Assembly (NCBI GenBank): GCA_043778625.1
Contig: JAYWFU010000089.1
Location: forward strand, 1-64,000
Direction: 5' to 3'
DNA from: JACMRI01 sp043778625
Lineage (GTDB): Bacteria; Bacteroidota; Bacteroidia; UBA4408
Length of the DNA: 64,000 nucleotides
Shown: positions 1-9,551 of the stretch, in pieces
Layout of the letters: each line of letters opens with the position of its first letter
How positions within the stretch are numbered: the stretch's first letter is position 1
Made by a program: the position numbers and the translations under genes
Notes under the pieces: model-generated
What the model was told of the DNA's origin: nothing
What the model saw: the letters and a program-made list of their open reading frames with translations, nothing else
The model's database searches: none

Positions 1-78
1 AAAGAAAATATTTTTGAAAACTTAGTGCAAAGAATGGTATTGGCAAATCCGTGTACGTACAAAATGATTATTAAGTAA
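1..78 (+). CDS. possible 3' end of an unrecognised CDS (partial)
   Basis: Reading from base 1 there is an open frame of 25 codons ending in TAA at 76-78. The peptide ends NPCTYKMIIK and looks protein-like, with mixed charged and hydrophobic residues and no low complexity. Its start lies outside the window. It would converge on the broken gene that ends at 83, only four bases away. I do not recognise the family, and a frame this short can be open by chance, so this is a tentative call. Confidence 0.25.
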   Translation, partial: KENIFENLVQRMVLANPCTYKMIIK

Positions 79-82
79 ATGC

Positions 83-602
83 CTAGGTCAGATTTTTAAA
101 TCCCGCTACATGTGTTTTTAAATAGTTATAATTTATTTTATCTACAATGCGCTGGTCGCTATAAGGCCCTGTACCATAGGTTAAGCTAGGAAATTGATAA
201 TAACGGATGTCGCCAGTTATGTTCCATTGGTTATTATTAGTCCAAATATTTACAATTAATGGAACGAACAATTGTTTTTTAAACGGAGAATACTCAACAT
301 CGGTATTAAACGTAGATAAATTAGTTGTACTTGGATTAGCCGTGTAAAAAGACAAGTTAGCACTGCATACGCCCGTTAATCCCGACTGTAGCGTGTAACC
401 AACACCGGGTAATACAGCAAAATATAATTTATGGGCTATTAACGATTTTTTTTTTTTCTACTTGCTTTTTATGTGGGTGCAACACGTGGTAAGCAAATTC
501 CGACGCTTGTTGCTGCTGATAGTAACTGGTGTCTGTATCATTTTGTGCATAGCCACATACGCTTATAATGCTTAATAATAATAAGAAACAAGCCTTTGTC
601 AT
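83..602 (-). pseudogene. BamA/TamA-like outer membrane protein, frameshifted and truncated
   Basis: The ATG at 602-600 opens a protein with a signal peptide (MTKACFLLLLS..., cleavage near CGYAQ). The frame stops shortly after a run of 12 A (T on the plus strand, 446-457). Dropping one A joins it to the downstream frame and gives one 172-residue product ending at 83; the span of 520 bases is one more than a multiple of three. The joined product contains FAVLPGVGYTLQSG, NIWTNNNQWNI and YQFPSLTYGTG, which resemble the N-terminal part of Bacteroidota BamA/TamA (surface antigen) proteins of about 370 residues. The barrel half is missing. It starts 6 bases after the stop of the hydroxylase gene, so it was probably co-transcribed. 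The frameshift could be real, phase-variable or a sequencing error, but the missing C-terminus argues for a true pseudogene. Confidence 0.6.
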
Positions 603-608
603 ACCATG

Positions 609-1448
609 TTATTTAGATAGTTTAGGTGCTAAAAGAGTTGTTTTAGTATAAGGTATAAAAGGGGTTTGTACTAAATTAACAAATGATGAGTTTTCATTAA
701 TTTGTGTGTGAGTATCTATACCAAAAATAGTTTTGGTTTCGTGCAACTCGCTAAACGTGCCAAAGAATCTGTCCCATATACTTAATACATCACCATAGTT
801 GGTATCAGTATAAGGTAGTATGGTGTGATGATGCACGTGGTGTATATTGGGTGTTACAAATACGTAAGCAATAATTTTATTAGTTAAATAAGGTAAACGC
901 ACATTAGCGTGTGCAAATACGTTAAATACAATTTGTATAAACTGGCGCATAATTAATGCCCAAAATGTAATGCCCGAAATAGCTACCCACACTAGCAAAA
1001 AAGTGAGACGTATGGCGGTTTCCATAGGGTGCTCGCGCAACGTGGTAGATACATTAACTACATTATCAGTATGGTGTACTAAATGAAAACTCCACAACTT
1101 ATACACCTTGTGCATAATAACATGGTATACGTATTCAAAGAAATCCAATAAAACAAACGATACTACAAAATAAGTTAATGAACTTTTTAATTCGAGTAAA
1201 TTAAGTATTCCCCAATTATTTTGCGCAACTAAATTGAGTAAATAAATTATGCCTAACCCAAAAACTACTTGTACTGGCGCAGCAGTAAGCATAAAGGTAG
1301 CATTAAGTTTAAACTGCTTAAGTTTATTATAATTATTAGATATTGAGCGAAACACTTCTATACCGCCAAAAATTAGCATTGATGCTAGTAATAGTATAAC
1401 CCGATGATAATCGGGAGCGTTATTAAAGTAGTAAATTAATTTTTCCAT
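609..1448 (-). CDS. sterol desaturase / fatty acid hydroxylase family membrane protein
   Basis: This 279-residue polytopic membrane protein belongs to the fatty acid hydroxylase superfamily, whose members use a di-iron centre held by clustered histidines to hydroxylate or desaturate lipids. The histidine boxes are visible: HVIMH near residue 109, HLVHH near 122, REHPME near 138, HANV near 180 and NIHHVHHH near 202. Hydrophobic segments lie near 15-35, 50-75, 90-108 and 145-175. The start is the ATG at 1448 and length is normal for the family. The substrate cannot be told from sequence; in Bacteroidota a membrane lipid or carotenoid is plausible. It precedes the broken BamA-like gene. Confidence 0.85.
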   Translation of the reverse strand: MEKLIYYFNNAPDYHRVILLLASMLIFGGIEVFRSISNNYNKLKQFKLNATFMLTAAPVQVVFGLGIIYLLNLVAQNNWGILNLLELKSSLTYFVVSFVLLDFFEYVYHVIMHKVYKLWSFHLVHHTDNVVNVSTTLREHPMETAIRLTFLLVWVAISGITFWALIMRQFIQIVFNVFAHANVRLPYLTNKIIAYVFVTPNIHHVHHHTILPYTDTNYGDVLSIWDRFFGTFSELHETKTIFGIDTHTQINENSSFVNLVQTPFIPYTKTTLLAPKLSK

Positions 1449-1516
1449 ATACGTTGTTAATAGCTCTTAGCGCTAATAAATACTTTGCTTGGTTGTAGTA
1501 ATTACAATTGATGTTT

Positions 1517-1948
1517 TTATTTTTTTAGCACGTTACCCTTATCATCAAACAACACATCAATATGTTTTATACCTTTAGTCATTTCTGCCTCATACACTAA
1601 CTTGCCTTGTGCGTCAGTAATAGTAGCACTTTCAGTAAGTTTATGATTTTTAAAATTAGTAGTACAATATGTTATCACTGCTGCTGGTAATGCCGTTGCA
1701 GGTATGCGTTGTTCTATTTCTTTAAACGTACCATTGGCTGTAAACACGGCAGATGAGTGTATATTATTTAGGTTAAATACTGCTTCAAACGCATCACCTT
1801 CTTTTTCCCACTTATCTATTTTAGAATTAGGATATTTTGCCGCAAAGCTTTGTTTAACTTTTGTAGGGACGTTAGCCTCTTTTACTTTTTGAGCGTTAGC
1901 ATAGTTTGTTAGTAATAAACTTGCAGCTAGTGTTAGTGTTAATTTCAT
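1517..1948 (-). CDS. PepSY-like periplasmic protein
   Basis: This is a 143-residue exported protein with a signal peptide (MKLTLTLAASLLLTN, cleavage near YANAQ). The body carries the pattern of the Bacteroidota PepSY-like (beta-lactamase-inhibitor-like) fold: VPTKVKQSFAAKYPNSKIDKWEKEGDAF, a beta strand with FNLNNIHSSAVF, then a second half ending VLFDDKGNVLKK. Proteins of this group are small periplasmic or surface proteins of unknown biochemical role. It stands alone between the kinase gene and the hydroxylase, all on the minus strand. Function is not assigned. Confidence 0.75.
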   Translation of the reverse strand: MKLTLTLAASLLLTNYANAQKVKEANVPTKVKQSFAAKYPNSKIDKWEKEGDAFEAVFNLNNIHSSAVFTANGTFKEIEQRIPATALPAAVITYCTTNFKNHKLTESATITDAQGKLVYEAEMTKGIKHIDVLFDDKGNVLKK

Positions 1949-2023
1949 GATAATTTAAATATGTTTGAAGTTTTATTTCTCAAAAATATTATAGTAATCT
2001 AAAGTTAAACTTAAGTAGTAGTG

Positions 2024-3280
2024 CTAAAATTTTAAGGTAAATGTGTGCAATTGATTAATGTAACTATACTCCACTTCTATCAAATAATTATTAGTAATAC
2101 TCTTCACAATAGCTAAGCCTAGCCCAAGTGAATCTTTAGAAGCATCATTTTTTACAAAGCGTTTAAACAAATTTTTAGCATCAAGAGTTAATGCCTCACC
2201 TTCGTTAGCTATAACAAGAGTTTTGTGGTGCATTGTAATTATTAATTTTCCTTGAATAGCATTGTGTCGTATGGCATTTTGCAGTAAATTATTAAGCAAA
2301 ATATCTGCTAATGTTGGATTAATGTGTATACTAAAATCAGTTACACAATTAACTATTGGTATTATGTTTTTAGCCTGAAGATGATCAGCGTAGGTTTCTA
2401 AGGCTTTATTTATTAATGAACTTACGGCAATAGTTTCAATACTGTGGTACTGATTGTTTTCAATTTTAGATAATAACAATAATGCTTTGTTGAGCATAGT
2501 TAGTTTGTGTATAGTATACTCAATAGTTTGTAATTGCTGCATTTCAACTTCAGTAATTGCGCTACTCTGCATAAGTAAATTAACTTTAGCTTTAATTACA
2601 GCTAAAGGAGTTTGCATTTCGTGTGCAGCATTTTCGGTAAATTCTTTTTGATGCGAATAATCAGTGTGTATTTTTTGTATCATTTTATTTAACGCATTGT
2701 TTAATGTATCAAACTCTATTATGGTTTGTGGTGTAAACAAGTAGTTATTATGTTGCTTAACATCATAGTCGTTAAGCCTTGCAAGGGTTGTGTAAAAAGG
2801 GTTCCATACCGTGCGTACAATTAACCAATTGCCAATTGCAAAGGACATTAGTAAACATAATAGCAGTACTCCAATGGCCGAAAATAATCCTTCGAGCAAT
2901 TCTTCCTCTTCAAAATTTGTTTTGGCTACCCTTATTATATAATACGTGTTATGATAGCTGTAGCCACTGGTGTATATCCTATAATTACTATACTCTTGGG
3001 TACTTGCATTATAAATACTAGTATCAATATAGGTATTGGTAAGTGGCCTCTGATTACTTATTGTAATGGTAGATAAACTATCATAAGTTAAATTTATGTT
3101 GTGCGGTGTTGCGCACTGTTGTATAACCTGTATAGCTCGCTGTTGTTCCTTTACGAGTAATTCGTCAGTGCTATCTCTTAATTCATTCCGAATGATATAA
3201 TACGAAAATACACCTGCCACTACTAATAACGGAAACCCTATTAAGAAGTAATAAATAAGTGTTCGGTTAATTAATTTCAT
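2024..3280 (-). CDS. two-component sensor histidine kinase
   Basis: This 418-residue protein is a membrane histidine kinase with an N-terminal membrane segment (about 8-28), a short periplasmic loop of about 100 residues and a second membrane segment (about 135-155). A linker leads to the phosphoacceptor helix with the H-box AAHEMQTPLAV near 218. The ATPase domain follows, with the N-box NNLLQNAIRHN near 330 and the G-box GLGLAIVK near 385. It lies 3 bases after the response regulator gene and is surely its partner. The small sensor loop has no recognisable binding domain, so the signal is unknown. Confidence 0.92.
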   Translation of the reverse strand: MKLINRTLIYYFLIGFPLLVVAGVFSYYIIRNELRDSTDELLVKEQQRAIQVIQQCATPHNINLTYDSLSTITISNQRPLTNTYIDTSIYNASTQEYSNYRIYTSGYSYHNTYYIIRVAKTNFEEEELLEGLFSAIGVLLLCLLMSFAIGNWLIVRTVWNPFYTTLARLNDYDVKQHNNYLFTPQTIIEFDTLNNALNKMIQKIHTDYSHQKEFTENAAHEMQTPLAVIKAKVNLLMQSSAITEVEMQQLQTIEYTIHKLTMLNKALLLLSKIENNQYHSIETIAVSSLINKALETYADHLQAKNIIPIVNCVTDFSIHINPTLADILLNNLLQNAIRHNAIQGKLIITMHHKTLVIANEGEALTLDAKNLFKRFVKNDASKDSLGLGLAIVKSITNNYLIEVEYSYINQLHTFTLKF

Positions 3281-3283
3281 TCG

Positions 3284-3958
3284 TTAAATTTTAAAATTAT
3301 ACCCTACACCATATATCGTTTGCACATAATCTTCGCAACCTTTCTCAGCTAGTTTTTTGCGCAAATTACGTAAGTGTACGTATATGAAATCAAAGTTGTT
3401 AAATTGGTCAGCATCATCGCCCCAAAGGTGCTCTGCTATTGTGTTTTTTGATACTACTCTGTTTTTATTTGCTACAAAAAATAGCAGTAAGTCGTACTCT
3501 TTGGCGGTAAGTATTAAGGGGGCATTATGTACTTTAACCAAACGTTCTTCGGGCGAAATACTAATTTCATTCATCACAATAGTATTGTTGCCTTCAAAAT
3601 TTCTACGGCGTATAATTGCTTTTACACGTGCATTAAGTTCTGCAAGGCTAAATGGTTTTGCTAAGTAATCATCGGCACCAAGGTTAAGTCCTTGTATTTT
3701 ATCATCGTCGGAGTTGTTAGCCGATATAATTATAACCCCTGCTTTGCTATCGTTTTTTTTTAATTGTTTTATAATGTCTAGTCCCGTACCCTTGGGTAGT
3801 GTTATATCTACCAGCACACAGTCGTAGTTGTAGGTTGTAATTTTTTCGAGGGCTTTATCGTAATCTACCGCAAACTCTACTATATGGTCTTCGTGTTTAA
3901 AATAGTCAATAATAGAATTGCGCAGTTCTATTTCATCTTCAATTAACAATATTTTCAT
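3284..3958 (-). CDS. OmpR/PhoB-family response regulator
   Basis: This 224-residue transcription regulator has a receiver domain (1-115) followed by a winged-helix DNA-binding domain (about 130-222). The receiver shows the acidic pair E7/D8, phosphoacceptor D51 in VLVDITLP and the conserved lysine in AKPFSL near 101. The C-terminal half contains LTAKEYDLLLFF and the wing YVQTIYGVGYNF. It is the first gene of a two-gene operon with the kinase. A sequence close to the Bacteroidota -7 box (TATATTTA on the minus strand, 3984-3991) lies about 27 bases upstream. Target genes are unknown. Confidence 0.93.
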   Translation of the reverse strand: MKILLIEDEIELRNSIIDYFKHEDHIVEFAVDYDKALEKITTYNYDCVLVDITLPKGTGLDIIKQLKKNDSKAGVIIISANNSDDDKIQGLNLGADDYLAKPFSLAELNARVKAIIRRRNFEGNNTIVMNEISISPEERLVKVHNAPLILTAKEYDLLLFFVANKNRVVSKNTIAEHLWGDDADQFNNFDFIYVHLRNLRKKLAEKGCEDYVQTIYGVGYNFKI

Positions 3959-4029
3959 GGTAGTAAATTTATTTTGTTGGCACTAAATATACTTACCTAA
4001 ATCTTAAGAAAATATTAACTAAAATTTTG

Positions 4030-6030
4030 CTACACCACAGGTTTTAAATACTCACTAAAACTTACACGAATAGTGTTGAGTTGTTGTTGGAGTAATAGCA
4101 AATCGATCTGTTCAGCTTCGTTGGTAGTTTTGCCAATGTTTTCGATGTTTTGCTTACTAATATCTACTAATAAATTATACTTGTATAGCTTAATAGTTTT
4201 TTCGAGGGATGCCCGCAAATCTGCCTCTTCTTTTAGAATAATAATATTAAATTTTTTGAGCCATTGTGGACTATGTTCGTACGGAGATGTAGTAAGCGTT
4301 ATTGCAAATTGCTTAATAGCGTTGTTGGCGTGATGAATAAAAAAATGTTCGTTGGGCACAAACCCAGTTTCAAAGTAGTGGGCTACTTCGTTTATTATTA
4401 AAGCATACAATTCGTTTTTAAACGTTACTTGCTCTATACTCAATAGTTGCATTATTAGCTCGCACACACTAACTTCTAACTGCTGAGTTGTACCATCTTC
4501 AGCGGCTACATCAAACAACAAAATGTGGGTGCCATGCTCCACAATTAATCTAGTAAGGTCGTACTCCTGTCGCTGGCTGGCAGCAGTTACAGGGGCTTCC
4601 ATTTCGTTAATGATATCATCAATAAACAAATCGGCAGGAGGTTCGTCGGAGTTAGTCGCATTGCCAGTATTAGCAGTGGCTACCGAGGGTTTGTTTGACG
4701 TTATTTTTTTGCGCAATATTTTATTTAACTCCGCTATTACTACCGTTTCTTCAATGTCAAACTCTTGCGTAATTAGCTTAACATACACACTACGTGCTAT
4801 TTGGTCGCTTACGTGGGCAAGAGTTTCAATGAGGGTGTGTAGTACTTCGGTTTTTTTAAGCGGATCGTTTTTAATTAACTCTCCATTTACTTTTTTATGA
4901 TATTGTACAAAATTTAGCGTGTTATTTTGTAGGTAAACATCAAATGCCTCACGCCCTACTTTTTTGGAGTAGCTATCAGGGTCATCGTTATCAGGGAATA
5001 GCACTAATTTTACATTTAAACCTTCGTGCAATATCATATCAATGGCACGTATAGCTGCTTTTACGCCTGCTTTGTCGCCATCATACAAAATGGTAATAGT
5101 GGTTGCAAATTTTTTGAGTTGGCGTATTTGGTCTTCCGTTAACGATGTACCGCTTGATGCTACTGAGTTTTCAAACCCTGCCTCAAACATGGATATTACA
5201 TCCATATACCCCTCAGTTAAAAACACATTGCCTGTTTTACTTATCTCTTTTTTGGCTACATGCAAGCCATACAATATTTTGCTTTTAATATATACTTCGC
5301 TTTCAGAAGTATTAATATACTTTGCCACCTCTTTATTATTGCCCAATATTCGTGCGCCAAACCCCACCACGCGTCCTGTAAGGCTGTGTACAGGAAATAT
5401 TACACGCCCGTTAAAGGCATCTACTTTCCACGATTTGTTTTCATTAGTTTTCGTTAGCCCAGCTTTTACTAATATTTCTAACGAGTAGCCGTTGTTCATG
5501 GCAAAATCGGTAAAATCGGTTTTAGCATCCACGTTGTAACCTAGCTCAAACTTACGTACGGTATCCATTGATATTTTACGTTCGTCAAAATAGCTTAGCC
5601 CTAAGGCTTGCCCTTCTTTGTTGTCGTGTAGGGTGGTTTTAAAATAATTTTTGGCAAATTCATTAGCCGTATATAGGCTTTCTTTTATGTCGTTATCCTG
5701 CTTTTGTCTTAGCGCCTCTTCGTTACTTACAAACTCCTCGGTAATTTCAATATTATACTTGCGTGCTAATATCCGTAAGGCTTCGGGGTAATTACATTTT
5801 TCCATTTCCATTACAAAGCCTATGGCATCACCTCCTACGCCAGAGCTAAAATCTTTAAAAATATTCTTAGCAGGATTTACATAAAAGCTGGGTGATTTTT
5901 CGTTTACAAACGGCGACAGCCCCACGTGATTAGCCCCACGACGTTTGAGGTTTACGTAGTCAGCTATTACATCAACAATATTAATACTGTTGTATATTTT
6001 GTCAATTGTATCGCGGGTTATTTGTGCCAT
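4030..6030 (-). CDS. dnaG: DNA primase DnaG
   Basis: This 666-residue protein synthesises RNA primers for replication and works with the replicative helicase (dnaB is at 29429). The N-terminal zinc-binding domain is present in fold but the four usual ligands are replaced: S39 and V42 in GLSPFVNEKSPSF, and D60 and S63 in FKDFSSGVGG. The RNA polymerase domain follows, with the TOPRIM motifs LTEGYMD near 271 and LYDGDKAG near 316. The C-terminal 200 residues should be the helicase-binding domain. I recall similar ligand-less sequences from other Bacteroidota. It is the first of three non-overlapping minus-strand genes in map order with accC and parE. Confidence 0.95.
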   Translation of the reverse strand: MAQITRDTIDKIYNSINIVDVIADYVNLKRRGANHVGLSPFVNEKSPSFYVNPAKNIFKDFSSGVGGDAIGFVMEMEKCNYPEALRILARKYNIEITEEFVSNEEALRQKQDNDIKESLYTANEFAKNYFKTTLHDNKEGQALGLSYFDERKISMDTVRKFELGYNVDAKTDFTDFAMNNGYSLEILVKAGLTKTNENKSWKVDAFNGRVIFPVHSLTGRVVGFGARILGNNKEVAKYINTSESEVYIKSKILYGLHVAKKEISKTGNVFLTEGYMDVISMFEAGFENSVASSGTSLTEDQIRQLKKFATTITILYDGDKAGVKAAIRAIDMILHEGLNVKLVLFPDNDDPDSYSKKVGREAFDVYLQNNTLNFVQYHKKVNGELIKNDPLKKTEVLHTLIETLAHVSDQIARSVYVKLITQEFDIEETVVIAELNKILRKKITSNKPSVATANTGNATNSDEPPADLFIDDIINEMEAPVTAASQRQEYDLTRLIVEHGTHILLFDVAAEDGTTQQLEVSVCELIMQLLSIEQVTFKNELYALIINEVAHYFETGFVPNEHFFIHHANNAIKQFAITLTTSPYEHSPQWLKKFNIIILKEEADLRASLEKTIKLYKYNLLVDISKQNIENIGKTTNEAEQIDLLLLQQQLNTIRVSFSEYLKPVV

Positions 6031-6050
6031 AGGTAATTACTGAACATTTT

Positions 6051-7535
6051 TTAATTACTACGCAATTGCCATTTGCTCTTAGTTACAGTACTTGTGCTTT
6101 GTGTTGTTGTAGCTGTTTTCTTACTATTAATTAAATGCTGTATAGCTACTATAGCTGCTATTTCAGCTTCATGTGGGTTATTCCCTTTTAATACTTCGGG
6201 GGTAAAATAATTTTTAACAAAATGCGTATCAAACTTACCACTGGTAAAGGCATCGTGTTGCATTACATATTTGCAAAATGGCAAAGTAGTTTCAATACCT
6301 GTTATTTTGTATTCGTCAATGGCACGTACCATGCGGCTTATGGCTTCTTGCCTATCTTTGCCATAGGTAATAAGTTTGGCTATCATAGGGTCGTAGTAAA
6401 TGGGTATGTCCATACCTTGCTCAAATCCATCGTCTACCCGCACACCGTAGCCTTGTGGGCGCACGTAGGTGGTTAGTGTACCAATATCGGGCAGGAAGTT
6501 ATTGCAGGGGTCTTCGGCATACACACGCACTTCCACGGCGTGTCCATTTATTTTTAAATCGTCTTGGTTAAATGTTAATGCTAAGCCACGGGCCACGTTT
6601 ATTTGTTCTTTTACCAAATCAATGCCCGTTATCATTTCGGTTACGGGATGTTCCACTTGTAGGCGGGTATTCATTTCGAGGAAATAAAAATTATTATTTT
6701 CATCTAACAAAAACTCTACTGTGCCCGCGCCTGTGTAGTCTACAGCACGTGCAGCATTTACGGCACATTCGCCCATTTGTTTACGCAGTTCTGGCGTTAA
6801 TATGCACGAGGGTGCTTCTTCTATTACTTTTTGGTGGCGGCGTTGTATGGAGCATTCTCTCTCAAACAAATACAATAAATTACCGTGTGTGTCGCCAAGT
6901 ACTTGTATTTCAATATGGCGTGGCCCAGCTACATATTTTTCAATAAACACGCTACCATCGCCAAAGGCCGATGTAGCCTCGCTTACGGCCAATTTCATTT
7001 GCTCCTCAAACTCAGCTTCGTTTTCCACAATACGCATCCCTTTACCTCCGCCTCCTGCCGAAGCCTTTATTAACACTGGGTATCCAGCATTATTAGCTAT
7101 TGCACGTCCTTCGTCATAATTGGTAATAGCGCCATCGCTACCTGGTACCATGGGTACGTTAAATTTTTTAACGGCTTCTTTAGCACTTAGCTTATCGCCC
7201 ATTACGTCCATAGCGTGCGGTGTTGGACCAATAAATATAATGCCGTTACCAGTTACCAATTGTGCAAAAGTGCTGTTCTCGCTCAGGAAACCGTAGCCAG
7301 GGTGTATGCCGTCCACATTAAGTTGCTTGCACACATCAATAATGCGTTGCTGTTGTAGGTAGGATTGTGCCGATGCCGCAGGACCAATACACACAGCTTC
7401 GTCAGCATATTTTACATGCAATGCCTCACGATCAGCCTCGCTATAAACGGCTACTGTTTTTATACCCATTTCTTTGCAGGTACGCATTACTCTCAGGGCT
7501 ATTTCGCCACGGTTGGCAATTAATATTTTGTTCAT
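6051..7535 (-). CDS. accC: acetyl-CoA carboxylase biotin carboxylase subunit
   Basis: Biotin carboxylase performs the ATP-dependent carboxylation of biotin on the carrier protein, the first half reaction of malonyl-CoA synthesis. The 494 residues show the N-terminal MNKILIANRGEIALRVMRTCKEMG, the ATP-grasp glycine loop KASAGGGGKGMR near 160, the catalytic ECSIQRRHQKVIEEAPS near 230 and EMNTRLQVEHPVTE near 290. The family is usually about 450 residues; this one has a tail of about 45 residues rich in Thr, Ser and Lys. No biotin carrier gene (accB) is adjacent, so a propionyl- or other acyl-CoA carboxylase role is not excluded. It lies 21 bases downstream of parE. Confidence 0.88.
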   Translation of the reverse strand: MNKILIANRGEIALRVMRTCKEMGIKTVAVYSEADREALHVKYADEAVCIGPAASAQSYLQQQRIIDVCKQLNVDGIHPGYGFLSENSTFAQLVTGNGIIFIGPTPHAMDVMGDKLSAKEAVKKFNVPMVPGSDGAITNYDEGRAIANNAGYPVLIKASAGGGGKGMRIVENEAEFEEQMKLAVSEATSAFGDGSVFIEKYVAGPRHIEIQVLGDTHGNLLYLFERECSIQRRHQKVIEEAPSCILTPELRKQMGECAVNAARAVDYTGAGTVEFLLDENNNFYFLEMNTRLQVEHPVTEMITGIDLVKEQINVARGLALTFNQDDLKINGHAVEVRVYAEDPCNNFLPDIGTLTTYVRPQGYGVRVDDGFEQGMDIPIYYDPMIAKLITYGKDRQEAISRMVRAIDEYKITGIETTLPFCKYVMQHDAFTSGKFDTHFVKNYFTPEVLKGNNPHEAEIAAIVAIQHLINSKKTATTTQSTSTVTKSKWQLRSN

Positions 7536-7556
7536 AGGTGTAGTGTAGTAGGTATA

Positions 7557-9422
7557 TTATACAAGTTCGGTTTCGGCTACTTCGTCGCGCTCAAAACGTA
7601 GATTTTCAATAATGAATTCTTGGCGTTGTGGGGTGTTTTTACCCATGTAGTAGCTCATCAGTTGTTCAAACGAGGTGTCTTTGCTTACTAGCACAGGGTC
7701 TACACGCATATCCTTACCAATAAAGTTTTTAAATTCATCAGGGCTAATTTCTCCCAAGCCCTTAAATCGGGTTATTTCGGGCTTAGCACCCAATTTTGCC
7801 ATGGCTGCTTTGCGTTCGTCCTCGCTGTAGCAATAAATAGTTTCTTTTTTGTTGCGTACTCTAAACAGTGGAGTTTGTAATATGTACACGTGATTTGCCT
7901 TAACTAATTCGGGGAAAAATTGCAAGAAAAAGGTAATTAATAATAACCGAATATGCATACCATCTACATCGGCATCGGTAGCCAAAATAATATTGTTGTA
8001 GCGTAAGTTTTCGTAATCGTCCTCAATATTAAGCGCTGCTTGCAGGAGGTTAAATTCCTCGTTTTCGTACACTATTTTTTTGGTTAAACCATACACATTT
8101 AAAGGCTTACCTTTAAGGCTAAATACGGCTTGCGAATTTACGTCGCGTACCTTGGTAATAGAACCGCTTGCTGAATCTCCCTCACAAATAAATAAGGTAG
8201 ATTCTAAGTTGCGAGCATCTTTAGCATCAGTTAAATGCACACGGCAATCACGCAATTTTTTGTTGTGTACGTTTGATTTTTTTGCACGCTCACGGGCAAG
8301 TTTTTTTATACCCGAAAGTTCTTTGCGCTCTCGTTCGCTTTGTAATATTTTGGTAAGTAACTCGTTAGCTACTGCTGTGTTTTTGTGTAGGTAATTATCT
8401 AACGCTGTTTTTAAAAAGTCGTTAATAAATGCTTTCATACTTTGCCCATTGGGCGCTACTTCTGTTGAGCCTAATTTGGTTTTGGTTTGCGATTCAAACA
8501 CGGGTTCTTGCACCTTAACACTTACGGCAGCTATTATACTAGTACGAATATCTACAGCATCGAAATCTTTTTTGTAGTAGTTACGAATAACCGATACCAA
8601 TGATTCTCTAAACGCTTGCTGGTGCGTACCGCCCTGTGTGGTGTGTTGCCCGTTTACAAACGAGTAATATTCCTCGCCATAGCCATTGCCGTGGGTCATG
8701 GCTACTTCAATATCATAGCCCTTAATGTGTATTATGGGGTATATGGGTGTTTCTTGTATGTTTTGTACTAATAAATCGTACAAACCATTTTCGCTTTTAA
8801 TTTCGGTACCGTTGTAATGTATAGCTAGGCCAGTGTTAAGGTAGGCGTAGTTCCACAACATTTTTTCTACATACTCATTTATAAAATGATAGTTGTGAAA
8901 CACTGTACCATCAGGCGTAAACTCTACTAAGGTTCCGTTTTTTTGGTTGGTATCGGCTATTTCGCTTTCGCTAATAAGCACGCCACGTTCAAAGGTTGCG
9001 GTTTTAAATTTTCCGTCGCGGTAAGCTTCAACCTTAAATGCTGATGATAGCGCATTAACGGCCTTAGTACCCACTCCATTTAAGCCTACTGATTTTTTAA
9101 ATGCTTCGCTATCGTACTTAGCACCTGTGTTTATTTTACTTACAACATCCACCAACTTACCTAAAGGAATACCACGCCCAAAATCGCGTACACGCACTAC
9201 TTTTTCTTTAATGGTAATATCTACTTTTTTACCATGCCCCATTACATATTCATCAATGCAGTTGTCAAACACCTCTTTTATGAGTATGTATATACCATCG
9301 TCATGGCTTTGTCCATCGCCTAATTTACCAATGTACATACCTGGTCTAAGCCTAATATGCTCTTTCCAGTCAAGGGTTTTAATATCGTCTTCGCTATAAT
9401 TTCCTTTTTTTTCTTCCGCCAT
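7557..9422 (-). CDS. parE: DNA topoisomerase IV subunit B (type IIA topoisomerase)
   Basis: This is the ATPase/TOPRIM subunit of a type IIA topoisomerase that decatenates daughter chromosomes. The GHKL ATPase domain shows IRLRPGMYIGKLGDG, EVFDNCIDEY, DFGRGIPLG and VGLNGVGTKAVNALS within the first 130 residues. The TOPRIM domain carries FICEGDSASG near 410 and DADVDGMHIR near 480. The length (621) and the wording of the N-terminus match Bacteroidota ParE better than GyrB (about 650), so I call it ParE; no parA-like partner lies in the window. The divergent J-domain gene starts 130 bases away. Confidence 0.87.
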   Translation of the reverse strand: MAEEKKGNYSEDDIKTLDWKEHIRLRPGMYIGKLGDGQSHDDGIYILIKEVFDNCIDEYVMGHGKKVDITIKEKVVRVRDFGRGIPLGKLVDVVSKINTGAKYDSEAFKKSVGLNGVGTKAVNALSSAFKVEAYRDGKFKTATFERGVLISESEIADTNQKNGTLVEFTPDGTVFHNYHFINEYVEKMLWNYAYLNTGLAIHYNGTEIKSENGLYDLLVQNIQETPIYPIIHIKGYDIEVAMTHGNGYGEEYYSFVNGQHTTQGGTHQQAFRESLVSVIRNYYKKDFDAVDIRTSIIAAVSVKVQEPVFESQTKTKLGSTEVAPNGQSMKAFINDFLKTALDNYLHKNTAVANELLTKILQSERERKELSGIKKLARERAKKSNVHNKKLRDCRVHLTDAKDARNLESTLFICEGDSASGSITKVRDVNSQAVFSLKGKPLNVYGLTKKIVYENEEFNLLQAALNIEDDYENLRYNNIILATDADVDGMHIRLLLITFFLQFFPELVKANHVYILQTPLFRVRNKKETIYCYSEDERKAAMAKLGAKPEITRFKGLGEISPDEFKNFIGKDMRVDPVLVSKDTSFEQLMSYYMGKNTPQRQEFIIENLRFERDEVAETELV

Positions 9423-9551
9423 AATTTTACTATTTTATCTTTAGTACAATAGTAAGAAATCCGCATCAAAAAAAACACCCAACACACAAGGTATTATTAA
9501 CAGATGTAAAATTATTTTTTTAGTATTTTTACACTAAATAAACTTACACTT

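Noticed and set aside
5042..5488. Plus-strand open frame of 148 codons inside dnaG
   Set aside because: It is antisense to clear DnaG catalytic motifs and its translation is low-quality, rich in Ser, Leu and Thr. It is a shadow of codon bias.
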